DNA of 64,000 nucleotides from Triatoma infestans (lineage: Eukaryota > Arthropoda > Insecta > Hemiptera > Reduviidae). A model generated the notes under the pieces. The model had not been told where the DNA came from, searched no databases, and saw nothing but the letters and a program-made list of their open reading frames with translations. This document shows positions 47,484 to 57,515 of the stretch, piece after piece. A program made the position numbers and the translations under genes. The stretch lies in NCBI GenBank assembly GCA_011037195.1, contig JAAEAF010003565.1, forward strand, positions 1-64,000. Direction: 5' to 3'. Position 1 is the stretch's first letter. Every line of letters begins with the position of its first letter.

Positions 47484-47720
47484 TATGTAAATAATTTGAA
47501 ATTAAAGATAATTCTCAAATTATAAGCAAGAGTGAGAGATTTATAGAAAAGGAATTAGTACCAAAATAATAATTAATATTTAACAAAAGAGCAATACTAA
47601 ACAATATATAATATTTCTGTAACGGACCCGCTGGAAGAAGAGTGCGGTAGGTGAAGTAATGCTATCCCCCCTGGCCACGCCTACAATCCCGCTGACTGTT
47701 TCACTTCTGTTGATCAAATT

Positions 47721-48964
47721 TAATAAATTGTTTTCTTTTTAATTTTTTTTATTTTACTCTTTAATTTTTCGATAACTGCTCGGTAAAGTTTTCCAAAATT
47801 GTACAGAGTTTATCACTATACAAAGCACTTAGTATACACTAAATTTTAACGTTTAATTTCACATATAAACTATGTTTTTTTTTTTCACTTTTTACTTTCT
47901 GCACAATAAATAGATGTCCACTGTGTGGATGCTCTAACACAACTACCCCTTATGTCAGTACAAATGAATTAAATTTGATGTTTAAAGAAACTTAGTCATT
48001 TATATTGTATTAACTACAGTAGGAGAAAGTAAGTATGTGAGTGTTTCATATCAGTTATTTAGTTTTTTATTATTTTTATTTTGATATTCTATACAGTAGT
48101 ATCAGATAATTAAGTTTTCAATAGGAAATAGTGGTTTGAGATGCTCTGAATACGAAAAAACCTGCGAAGATATGCCTAGCCTATGTTTGTTTCGCTCTCT
48201 CTTTGAGTGTGTGAGGGGGGAGGCAGAGACGGTGAATGAGAGAATAACACGAAAAATCACACTAAGCTCCATGTTGATTACGATTAGATACCACCGTGTA
48301 GGATTCAACATGAACGATTCAGTAAAAATCTGTGTGTTAATGGACTTTATAGATTTTTTTCTTTTAATTTTTCGGGAATTTTTTCAAAAACTAACTCAAT
48401 GATTTTCTTGCTACATCTGTAATGCTATTATTTGGGTAGGTGGGTGGGGCGCGAATTAAGCTTTTCTCTAATTGCCTGTTTCTACCATCTATAAAAGTCC
48501 AATAAATAAAATGCTAGAATTCCAGTTTGGAAAAAAAAATCGCTAAATGAAAGTGTAACTACCTTACTGATAGATTTTCGGGGATTTGTTTTTAAATGAT
48601 TCTAAAAAATTTCTTTAAATTATAGACTGCTAAACACACATACTATGTGCCTACCATTTTTATCTAAATTATTTTTCCGGAAATAATTTAAAAAAAAAGG
48701 CTTTCTTTGAAAGGTTTTGCGGAAACTGTAACTTAAGTCTTAACTCTAAAAACTGTTATGACAAGTTTCAGAGCCGCTACTTCATCGTGATCTACAAATT
48801 AGTCATCTCTATGGTAGCTTGTTCGCATCGTCCGAATTTATGAACAAGTATAAACGATTCCCCATACTCTTAAATATATCATTTGTTTTATAAAAAAGTT
48901 AAACATTTAGAAAAAATAAATCCAAATTTGAAGAAAACTGTTAAGTGGGAGTTGTAATAATTAT
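47721..48964. other. Intron sequence, one MITE-S end
   Basis: 48020-48045 has gtaggagaaagtaagtatgtgagtgttt, an eroded MITE-S end. No gene seen. Confidence 0.45.
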
Positions 48965-48966
48965 AA

Positions 48967-49082
48967 AAAAAAAAGGTTGTATCAAATTGTAGCAATTGTT
49001 GGCCGTTAGAAATGATCAGATGTATCTCTTAGTTGGCTGATCGGCCAACTAAGAGATACATCTGATCAAAAAAAAGGTTGGG
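48967..49082. mobile_element. Short insertion with a perfect 25-bp hairpin and 13-bp flanking duplication
   Basis: AAAAAAAAGGTTG occurs at 48967-48979 and 49070-49082. Between them, 49013-49037 and 49044-49068 are perfectly complementary (tgatcagatgtatctcttag... arm) with a 6-base loop. The unit of about 90 bases lies directly upstream of the SINE head. Type unknown. Confidence 0.6.
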
Positions 49083-49084
49083 TA

Positions 49085-49256
49085 GGATTAGCTGGAAGGT
49101 AATATGCTGGACTCCTACGCGGAGGTCCAGGGTTCGAGTCCAGTACAGCTATATTTAGATTTTTCTCTTCCAAGAAACCTCTATAGCTCGGTGATGCTCA
49201 GTGGTATGTAACGAGAGAAGTATCTTCGGGCACCAATGATCATAGATGATGATGAA
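49085..49256 (+). mobile_element. tRNA-derived SINE, copy 2
   Basis: The head has a perfect B box (GGTTCGAGTCC, 49131-49141) and a tRNA-like fold (anticodon-arm-like tggactcctacgcggaggtcca), then the family body (TAGATTTTTCTCTTCC) and a tail with CACCAATGATCATA followed by GATGATGA. Not a functional tRNA: the acceptor arm does not pair. Confidence 0.8.
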
Positions 49257-49519
49257 CAAATTAAAAAAAAAGAAATCGTGTAAGTTTCTTATAGCAGAAA
49301 GGGAAAGTAAAAATAAGTAAATAACTTCAATTTATTATAAAATACATTTACCAAATTCATTTTATGTGAATAAACGTAAAAGATACAATAAATTTAGCAT
49401 CTTAAATATTTGGCACAGTTTTTCCTTTACGTCTTGTTATATAAGCTACAATTAGAACTTTGAAGAAATTTTACGATTAGATTTTAAATCATATCAAGTA
49501 TTAATTAAAAGTTTAATTA

Positions 49520-49664
49520 ATTATAAGAGTGTATAAATTGAACTTGCTCTGTGCAAGTCTATGTTATCACACTGTCTGAAAAACGCATCCTGAAGATGGG
49601 CGAACGCCCGAAACCGGTCGATAACCATAAAATGAAGCAGGCTATCACGGAAAATGTCTCTGAT
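49520..49664 (+). mobile_element. FB-1 copy C: half element, one arm only
   Basis: Begins inside the spacer region (gtataaattgaacttgctctg) and ends at the conserved terminus gtctctgat. It keeps one hammerhead-like core (49586-49624), with the last stem I base changed (GATA for GATG). TTAATTAATTA occurs on both sides (49515-49525 and 49671-49681), possibly a target duplication. Truncation at one end is as expected of target-primed insertion. Confidence 0.75.
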
Positions 49665-50403
49665 TAATTATACTGTTAATTAATTAGGGGAAGATTATAT
49701 TAAAAAAATAAAAATTGACTCGCTCTTAAACAACTCCTTACTGACAAATTTGTTACATATTGTTTCAGAATGTTTTCAATATATTTAATCTTTGATATGA
49801 TACACGGAATGAAACCATACAATATCTTCAAATACTATTTTTAAGAGAGAAGCCTGAGGTGTACAGACGATTTTCCAGAAACCAGAATAAAATCAATTTT
49901 GTCGGAAAAATATTTCAAATAAAAGTGGCAGACCTAGAGATCTGCACTAACTATATCGATATTAAAGACGCTGGTGCCCTTTAAAAGAAAAATGGAGAAA
50001 AACCATTCAGCAAAATGCTGTTGGCTGGTAACCAATTGTGCCCGGAATATTCGGATTGGATCTCAGTGAAAATCAAACTGACTTTCACAGACTTTGTGCA
50101 GTTCAGACTTTTTGCAGTTTCTAAAAGTTCAAGTATTTATAAAGCAGCACCAAGAGGGCTGAGTACTCAGACAAAGTTTAATCATGAAAGTTAGGTTCCT
50201 TCAACTTGATTAGACCTATACGACTGGACAATAAAAAAGTTTTTATCCTTCCTGCGTTTTTCCGTCTCATTTGGGGGACTAGCATCAGTTACCCTAGACC
50301 TTATAGCAGGATTTTTCGGGGTAGACAACTAATAAACCAGAACCGGAGACACTGTACTATAATTAAACATACACATCATTTATTACTAAGGACTTAATTA
50401 ATT
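49665..50403. other. Intron sequence, no gene
   Basis: 49905-49990 weakly recalls a MITE-S unit. 50030-50400 is less AT-rich but I do not recognise it. Confidence 0.4.
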
Positions 50404-50404
50404 T

Positions 50405-50456
<52 letters not shown>
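50404..50456. repeat. GAAA/GA microsatellite
   Basis: (GAAA)n passing into (GA)n, about 53 bases. Confidence 0.95.
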
Positions 50457-50459
<3 letters not shown>

Positions 50460-52991
50460 GTAGACAGTTATAAAGACAGACTCGTAGGCTGGTCGGGTTA
50501 GCGGATGCATTCGTGATGGAATTATGTCTGTCAATGCTGGACGACTCTTTTTGAATATGAACTCTAAGGTGGAGGGAACTAGGGCGTTGCTCTTTCGCCA
50601 AACACCTGGCTGGCCTAGCGTGGAAGCAGCGACATTATCTTACGGATTAGAAGAAAACTAGGGAACTCAGAGCAAAGCCACGGGAACATAGCCTTTAGAC
50701 CCCCACCAGGAAGTTGGTTGTATAAATTAGCACATTCCAGCCTTGCTTATATACGAGTGTATATTCTCAATGTTTTTAAAACCAGCTAGCACCATTGGCA
50801 CCTCCACAAACTTCTATTACAGCTCCAAATTTGACTTAGCGACTTTGCTCCACAAATGTTGTCACAAGCTGCAATTATCACTATTATTTCTCCAAAACAC
50901 CATTATTATTTCTCCAATTTGCCTCTAGGTTTTTCTCGATTCAGTTTCAGAAGGCTCCAGCAATTATGGGCTGGCGGAAATGAGTCTAGCACACACTTGC
51001 CAGCGCCCCTACTCAAGTGGTCTCCCCTTTTTTCGTCAATCACATATCACAGACAAAAAGATGTATACTGAGATAAGGGAGCGATACATGGGCAGGAAAT
51101 ACAACACAACACAAGTGCTGGTCTACTAGTCATTAACTTCCCTGAAGAAGCCTATGAAATATGAGGAACTAGCACACTAAACCACCGGTCTCAACCCGAA
51201 AACCTGAAAGATCATGTGAAAAATGTAGGATTATGTTCAAACTTGACTATCTTTTAGTGGTTATGATTATTTAATAATATTTTCCTTATAGAAAATTTAT
51301 TTTTATAATTATTTTTCTAAACAATAAAATAGATAACTACAAAACACAATGACATGTCATTGTGATGAGTGTTCTAAGCTATCAAGGACAAACAAAGGTG
51401 ATTAATAAGTTCTTACTAATTACTTAATCACCTGTAATGGTTATAAGGGGAATGAAAAAAAATCTAACCAAGGTTAAAAACTATTTTACATTATATTAGT
51501 AATATTTTGTGATATTAACAGAATAAAGATGGTCGATATTTAAATATAATAATATACAAAACCAGGACAGAATAGGCAATGGGTGCATAATAGGAAATAC
51601 TCTTTACTCATAGTAAAAAGGGAGATTCATGAGTCACTAAGAAAAGGTTCCATAGGATCAATAATTATATTAACATTTTTGCATTTTTACTCTTGGTTTA
51701 CAAAAATGCATGCAAAGATATTAAAACTGAATAAAAACAAAATGCAGTATCACTCCCAACGATATTATTAAATATTTTCTTAGCTTATTTAATCAGATTT
51801 CAATGAATAATGGAATATTGGAAAGTGGAATAATATGCATTTTGATAATACCTAATACCCTAAAACTATACATCACACTTAATTGCCTTTAGTATTTTCT
51901 GCGGCGGGTGAAACCATTTATATTTTAAATACACTTTAATTTTCTCGGAAAAACAATTGAAATGAAGAAGATAGAAATAGTTTTAGCTGTATATTTTTAT
52001 AGACGATTGTAATCTTACACACCAACACTGAGACACGGAGCCACAAAAGAAAATTTAAGTCGGATTTAATTTTATATTCGCTCCCTCTAGGATTTTACAA
52101 TAACAATTTAGTCAGATGAAGCAGGTGATGGTCAAATAAGCAATTATTCATTTTTAACAAGAATATGATATTTTTAATCCTACTTCAACGGGCAAGAAAA
52201 ACTTGACAAGAAGGCTGATGAATGTAGTAGATACTTCAATTACTGATATATTATAGATTTTATTATTTTATATTACTGATGTATACAGATATTTTAAAAT
52301 GCCATTCATAAAACTTTTTATGATCTATCACAAGTTTCCCCAGAACCATCCCCAAAATCAATTTTCCTGGAAAAATGACACAAACAAATGTGTAATAAAG
52401 AAAATCATTTCAGCCATTTTCGAAAAAATCTAGAAAAATGAAAACTTATTCAGTCAAGTCGCATTCCGCAAGACGAATTTTGATAGACACATTCATATAG
52501 GATGCGATGGTGGTATGGCAACCCTAAACTAAATATAAATTTTAGCAACTGTGATTTTTCTTTTTTGAAATACTTTGTTCGCATACCTGCGTTTACACAT
52601 TGTCTAAAAACTTTTTTTCTTCTCAAAAATATATTTCTCAATATCGAAAATTTGTCACTAATGCAATAAATTTCAGTTGTAATGATTGTTCTCTCATTTT
52701 CGCGATTTTTTTTTTTTTAAACTTGTTGCTAATGTACCAAATTATCTATCACTAAGATTTCTAATAACATTAGGGATGTTGTAGGGTAGGATGAAGTTAA
52801 TCTACCTTGTGTAGCGTCATTTCAATACTCTTTTTCACCGCCGGTATAATTTTAAATAAAATAAAATTTGTAATATGTTGTATCTAGTTTGTAGAAAATT
52901 GCCAACTGGGAATTGATATACGCATAACGGAAAGCCGTGGAGTGTTTCACATTACTATTTTGGGTGGGAGACTTATATAAAAAATATTTTT
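50457..52991. other. Intron sequence; eroded MITE-S at 52320-52680
   Basis: 50457-51080 is less AT-rich and may be an old element, but no frame or repeat identifies it. 52320-52680 keeps several MITE-S boxes (attttcctggaaaaatgaca, cagtcaagtcgcattccgc, atatcgaaaatttg). Confidence 0.45.
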
Positions 52992-53425
52992 AATGAGATG
53001 TTTGTACAGCAATGGCCAGATGAGTTTTTAAAGAAAAAGAATTCTTTGTTGCTCTACGTTGCTTCGGGTAATATTGGTGCCCTTCTTCAGGAGCTCTTTA
53101 AAAATTTATTGGAGAAAATACATTATTTTACAGTATAGTAGTTATAAAAAAGTGCATACATAAATAACAAAAAAGAAAAATTTAGAAAAAAAAAAAATCT
53201 TCTGAGGAAGAAATCTTCTGTTAACATTTCTTTGATCTAAATTTTTCTTTTTTGTTATATATGTATGCACTTTTTTATATCTACTATACTGCAAAATACT
53301 GTATTTTCTCCAATAAATTTTTACAGAGCTCCTGAAAAGGGCACCAATGATACCGAAACATAGAGCAACAAAACATTCTTTTTCTTTAAAAACTCGTCTG
53401 GTCATTGCCGTACAAACATCTCATT
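52992..53425. mobile_element. FB-2: near-perfect 434-bp palindrome with hammerhead-like motifs
   Basis: Left arm (from aatgagatgtttgtac) and right arm (ending gtacaaacatctcatt) are inverted copies of about 200 bases with a short spacer near 53205-53220. Apart from the motif, the sequence is unlike FB-1. Each arm has the same core layout: CUGAAGA, GGG/CCC stem, GAA(A/G)C, then GUAGAGC or AUAGAGC (left arm on minus 53051-53097, right arm on plus 53326-53366). Non-coding; in host intron 2. Confidence 0.8.
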
Positions 53426-54498
53426 GTAATTTTAAGGCCTGACAATTTGATTACCATTTTAAAAAATATTTTTCTACAAAATAAAATAAATTACCTAATA
53501 ATCTTAATAGTGAACAGCGATACTACTACAGTTCAAAATGTATAATACTTTAAAAAAAAAAATACAAGGAAATAAAAATCTTTCGATAAACTCGAAATGT
53601 CTAATCAATTAAAAATAACTTTTTCTGGGAGATAATGTTGCTGTTCATTCATTAAGAACATTATTACAAGTATATCTCATATAACAAAATTAAATGAATG
53701 GGGGAGGGGGTTGAAGTGGTTCGTGTCCGAGATTGTTCTCACGTGTCCCCTGGATGTCAAACCAAACGAAAATCACTTGCCCGCGTATTTGTATTGGGCC
53801 GCGCGAAATAGAATAGCTAAATAGCCGAAGTCATGTGTAGAAAAAAAAACAAAAACAAATTGATCATAAATTAATTAATATTAACTTTTACGGTATGACA
53901 TATCTGCGAATTACCACCTAATTAATTTTTTGAGAAAAAGTATTTTATTAAAACAAAAAATTATCTTTTAAGTTTCCGCGGCCATTTTAATGAATAACAC
54001 TTGAGTTTCTGGGCGGAGACTGCGTTAGTAGTATCGTCCATATCGTAAATATGCAATGTTCATTGCGAAACTTCGGTTTCTAGCAAACCATGACGCGTTC
54101 TGAATCTGGAAACGCAACGGTTTTTCAAAAAATCATTTAACTCAACTATACTTTATCTTGTAACACCATGCTGCTTACTTAAATGAATGGGTTACTAAAT
54201 AGAAAAAATAATAATGAGACGGGACAAGCGAAATTCCGTTTTTTTAAATCCTATTTTTCATAAAAACTAGTTTTCATTAGAAAATATTTGCTAATTGCCC
54301 AATTTTTTTTTTTCAATCGTGGTACCAAACCGATAAAATTAAGCCGATTTAATCGTAATACTGAAGGTATTAGGCCAATTACTAGAATACCCTTACTTGT
54401 ATTCCAGAGCTTTGATAATGTTAACTGCAGATATCAAATCACAAAGTATACTTCGCATATTTTTAAACTTAAATAATTCTGATTAAAAATCAACTTAC
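53426..54498. other. Intron 2 sequence near exon 2, no feature
   Basis: AT-rich. 53700-53830 is locally GC-richer without a recognisable motif. Confidence 0.45.
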
Positions 54499-54665
54499 CA
54501 TTGCAATTTCATATGATTCATTGTTTCCATTTTTTAAACATTTCTCTTTAATTAATTCTTCACCTTCATTAATTGATGGTAACGATCCCCCAAAAACTTG
54601 TGACATTCCAGGGATTGAATTTTCAAGTTCTTGCAGAGTTGTAGATACATTTTGTTCCGCTGCCA
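54499..54665 (-). CDS. Host gene exon 2: 27-kDa hemolymph glycoprotein family, mature N-terminus
   Basis: Acceptor AATTTCAG, 167 open bases, donor GTAAGTTG. It enters in phase 1 (completing a Val with exon 1) and leaves in phase 0. Residues 14-69: VAAEQNVSTTLQELENSIPG, then a Pro/Ser/Gly stretch and EGEELIKEKCLKNGNNESYE. Cys-56 is the first of the conserved cysteines. NVS (19-21) and NES (62-64) are possible N-glycosylation sites, which suits a secreted glycoprotein. The mature protein probably starts at about residue 17. Introns on either side are 425 bp and 19.3 kb. Confidence 0.88.
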
Positions 54666-55090
54666 CTGAAATTAATTTTTTTTAAATACATTACATATAT
54701 ATATGGTTCGTATGTGTGTGGATTAGTGCATTTAATGTTAACTTTAAGAAAGTTATATGAGATACACAAAATATGCAAAATAATGAATACAAAAGATTCC
54801 AACTACTTTCGTTTTATGAATGAATTATCTTCAAACGTTTATAGCCAACTTTCCATGTACTGTCTTTAGTCAATAACCAGAGAGAATAAGGACGTATTTC
54901 TCGAATATAAGTAAGATTTTAAAAGAATTATAGCGATTAAATTAAAAACTTCAAAAAATCATAATTTTTAAAAAAACCAAAAAGATCAAAATTGCGAATG
55001 AAATGTATTAAAGAAAAATATAATAAAATAAACGTTACTAATTTATTGAAAATTCTAATAAATTAATGTTAATGTTATTTAACAACTTAC

Positions 55091-55130
55091 CAAAAAGTAC
55101 AAGGGTAAAGGCGAATAAAATTTTCTTCAT
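55091..55130 (-). CDS. Host gene exon 1: start codon and signal peptide
   Basis: ATG at 55130 opens MKKILFAFTLVLF plus one base, then the donor GTAAGTTG. With exon 2 it makes a classic signal peptide: two Lys, a hydrophobic core, and a cut probably after AA (residue 16). This start is chosen because it gives the signal peptide and the right phase. Upstream on the minus strand, TATATAAAG is only about 8 bases before the ATG, too close for a TATA box of this start; a further 5' non-coding exon is possible. The protein family is secreted into hemolymph; its molecular function is not established to my knowledge. Confidence 0.88.
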
Positions 55131-57329
55131 TTTGAACTTTATATATTTCCTAAGACTTTTATTACACAAAGCATATAATTAAACTGCAGATATGTGCTAA
55201 CACTTCATACCCTACAGCACACGAATCGCAAATGCTTAACAACCCACGACACACTAAACGTATCAGGCCGGACAGACGCTTAATAAAGAATTGAGCACTC
55301 TAAGAACGGGTAAAACCTTTCTGTCACGTCAAAAAAAAAGAGCAATGTTGCCAACATGACTTGAACAAATTATAATTAATATAAAAAAAAAATATAGATT
55401 TATTTGAACAAAACAAGAGTATTTAACATGGCCTAAAACTTTAATAAATTTTGAAAAAATATCGATTATAAATGTTATGGACAAGTCGATATTATAAATT
55501 GTTAGGTTATCAGCCATGAAGTTTTAATTTACCACCAATTTTAAGGACTTGATAAAGTTACCAATTTAGGTAATTTTAAACATGGAAAAAGTACTTTATT
55601 CCAAGGAAAATTAAAATCGTGTGTAAAATAAATTAGTAATTGTGAGTTGTCGTGCCCCTATCATGGCAGGACACTATTCTACAATCCCTTGCCAACTGCG
55701 CCCTCATAGTCACATGCTACGTTTACTCTTCCATTATTACATATCGATATATTTTTCTGTTCTGTATGTTACTTAATATTACATTTTTCTCATAGCTTCA
55801 TATGGACTTACAGACTCGAACTTAACGAACTGTTAGACGATCTAGCACTAACAAAATACAGATCCTACAATCCAAGATCTTCCGCCATATCAAAACTCTA
55901 ACTCACCGAAATGACTTCAAAATTTCCTTCGATTCTGTATAATAGATGCCGTTCAAAAACTCCTCCCTAATTCTTCAGCTGCAAATTTATCTTCAACGAC
56001 ACTTCCTTCTAATACTCAAAGATGGCTTAAGCGCCGCTAGTCATGTGGCCAACTTTTGACTAACGATAGTCATTACTGGATCATATTTACATATTGTTCC
56101 TTCTAGAATAGTTACAAGAAACAATAAAAATAAATAATTAGTAAGTTTTTGTGCATTAGCACAACTAAGCATAAAATCGAAGCATTCAAAATATTGAATA
56201 ATTCAATATTTATAATGTTATAATTTAAAAATTAACTTTTTCTCAAGTTAAATTATATTTATAAGGATTAATTAACTCAATGAATTTCAAATTTGGCCCA
56301 TTGACCACTGATGGATAGGTTGCTGTATTACACTTAAATCTCTAAAACTATTTTTTCCGCATCAAAGTTTAAAGCAGAAGTGATAGGTCAATATATTCGA
56401 ATTAGCTTGCCAAGATTAAAGAAAATCTTTAGAACAGTTTTTTTCAGGAAAATCACGAAAAACAAAAAAAAAATCACCAAATTTAGTATTTCCGGAAAAT
56501 TGACAATTCCAGGAGAATTGTTCCTTTAAAATATTGCAGAACGATATTCTATTTTGAAATGACATTTAGAGGAAACTTTAAAATCACTGCTTTTCCATAA
56601 ACCCCTCGGCTCATTTTGTACAGAAGCTTTTCATTTTTTATGAAAACACGATAGACATTAAAAAAAATAAAATAAAGAAATAACCATAAAAAGAGCCTTA
56701 TCTGTTTAGCAAGTATGACTTGAAAATAAAAAAATTGAATAAGCAGATCAATGACTTTAATCGAAATTTTTTTGTCAGATTTTCCCAAAGAGGATATAAA
56801 ATTTGAACTTATGAAAAATACGATAATAAAAGTTTTGAGTTAAGCTGTTTGCAAACAAAGAAATATCTCTCTCTCTCTCTCTCTCTCTAATAATATTATT
56901 TACGGTCCCAGACCAGTTTAATTACCATTTATTTCCAAAAGAACTCAGTGTATATATGTATAATGCACTCAGTGTATAATAAAGCGATGTGGCGGTAATG
57001 GATTCGATTCTCAGTTCTTGCATTTATAAAATGTAGAAATGTGAATAGGTTTGCTAACTAACCAATTAAGTCCACGCATTTGGACGGTAGTTGTACCAAA
57101 GCCTGTCTGAAATAAAACAATAACTTTACTTTGTTTCTTTTCTTGATCATTCTCATCATAATGTAATTTTTTTTTTTAATTAAGAAAAATGGAAAAACTG
57201 TGATTATTAATACAATTTGTGCAAACGATAATAGCAATTAAAATGCTTTAATAACTAAGACTAATAATCTTTATAATCTCCTATCTGGTAATAGTTTTTT
57301 TTAATTTAAGGCGCGCAACATATATGGTC
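55131..57329. other. Upstream flank of the host gene; no gene recognised
   Basis: The promoter should be in the first few hundred bases; I cannot assign a TATA box with confidence. 56290-56520 has MITE-S-like boxes (gtatttccggaaaattgac) and 56864-56888 is a CT microsatellite. 55640-56040 is less AT-rich and unassigned. Confidence 0.45.
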
Positions 57330-57515
57330 ATTGGCGCCTCGGAGCTTTCTCAGTGCACTGCCGGACTCCGGACAGTGTTCTCTCGGTGCAGACAACACTG
57401 TCCGTCATCGAACAGTGAGCTGTAGTGCTCGTAGGAAGAGAAAATCTAAGGTTAGCCAGCTGGACTTGAACCTGGATCCTCCGCGTTGAAGTCCAATATG
57501 CTACCCACTTTCCTT
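57330..57515 (-). mobile_element. tRNA-derived SINE, copy 3
   Basis: On the minus strand the head has a perfect B box (GGTTCAAGTCC) after GGGTAGCATATTGGACTTC, the same head type as copy 2. Then come the shared body (TTAGATTTTCTCTTCCTACG), CAGTGTTGTCTG and ACTGTCCGGAGTCCGG, ending GCGCCAATGACCATA. It is the best-preserved of the three. Confidence 0.85.

Larger units (their letters stand above)
42650..47720 (-). mobile_element. RTE-type LINE, decayed, carrying a mariner insertion
   Basis: On the minus strand, a GC-richer 5' leader (47640-47720), ORF1 (coiled coil and RNA-binding segment), ORF2 (endonuclease, RT, and the WGEAFAQ-type end common in RTE), an AATAAA near 42654-42659 and a TTATTATT-rich 3' tail. 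Many stops and shifts. A mariner at 45875-46789 splits the end of ORF1. Confidence 0.85.

Noticed and set aside
47092..47490. 132-codon plus-strand hydrophobic frame
   Set aside because: It is the exact antisense of RTE ORF1 (47085-47483), whose minus-strand product has the recognisable motifs; the hydrophobic look comes from antisense Lys/Glu codons.
49085..49256. A functional tRNA gene
   Set aside because: The B box is perfect, but the acceptor stem does not pair and the sequence continues into a SINE body shared with two other copies.
51130..51175. A third hammerhead-like motif (cctgaagaagcc ... gaaatatgagg)
   Set aside because: It has CTGAAGA and a downstream GAAA but no pairing stem II and no inverted partner; probably chance or too decayed.
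54288..54476. 62-codon plus-strand frame near exon 2
   Set aside because: AT-rich intron sequence without motif; starts in a T run.
55131..55320. TATA box for the host gene at TATATAAAG just before the ATG
   Set aside because: Only about 8 bases from the start codon, leaving no room for a transcription start and leader unless the start codon is elsewhere.
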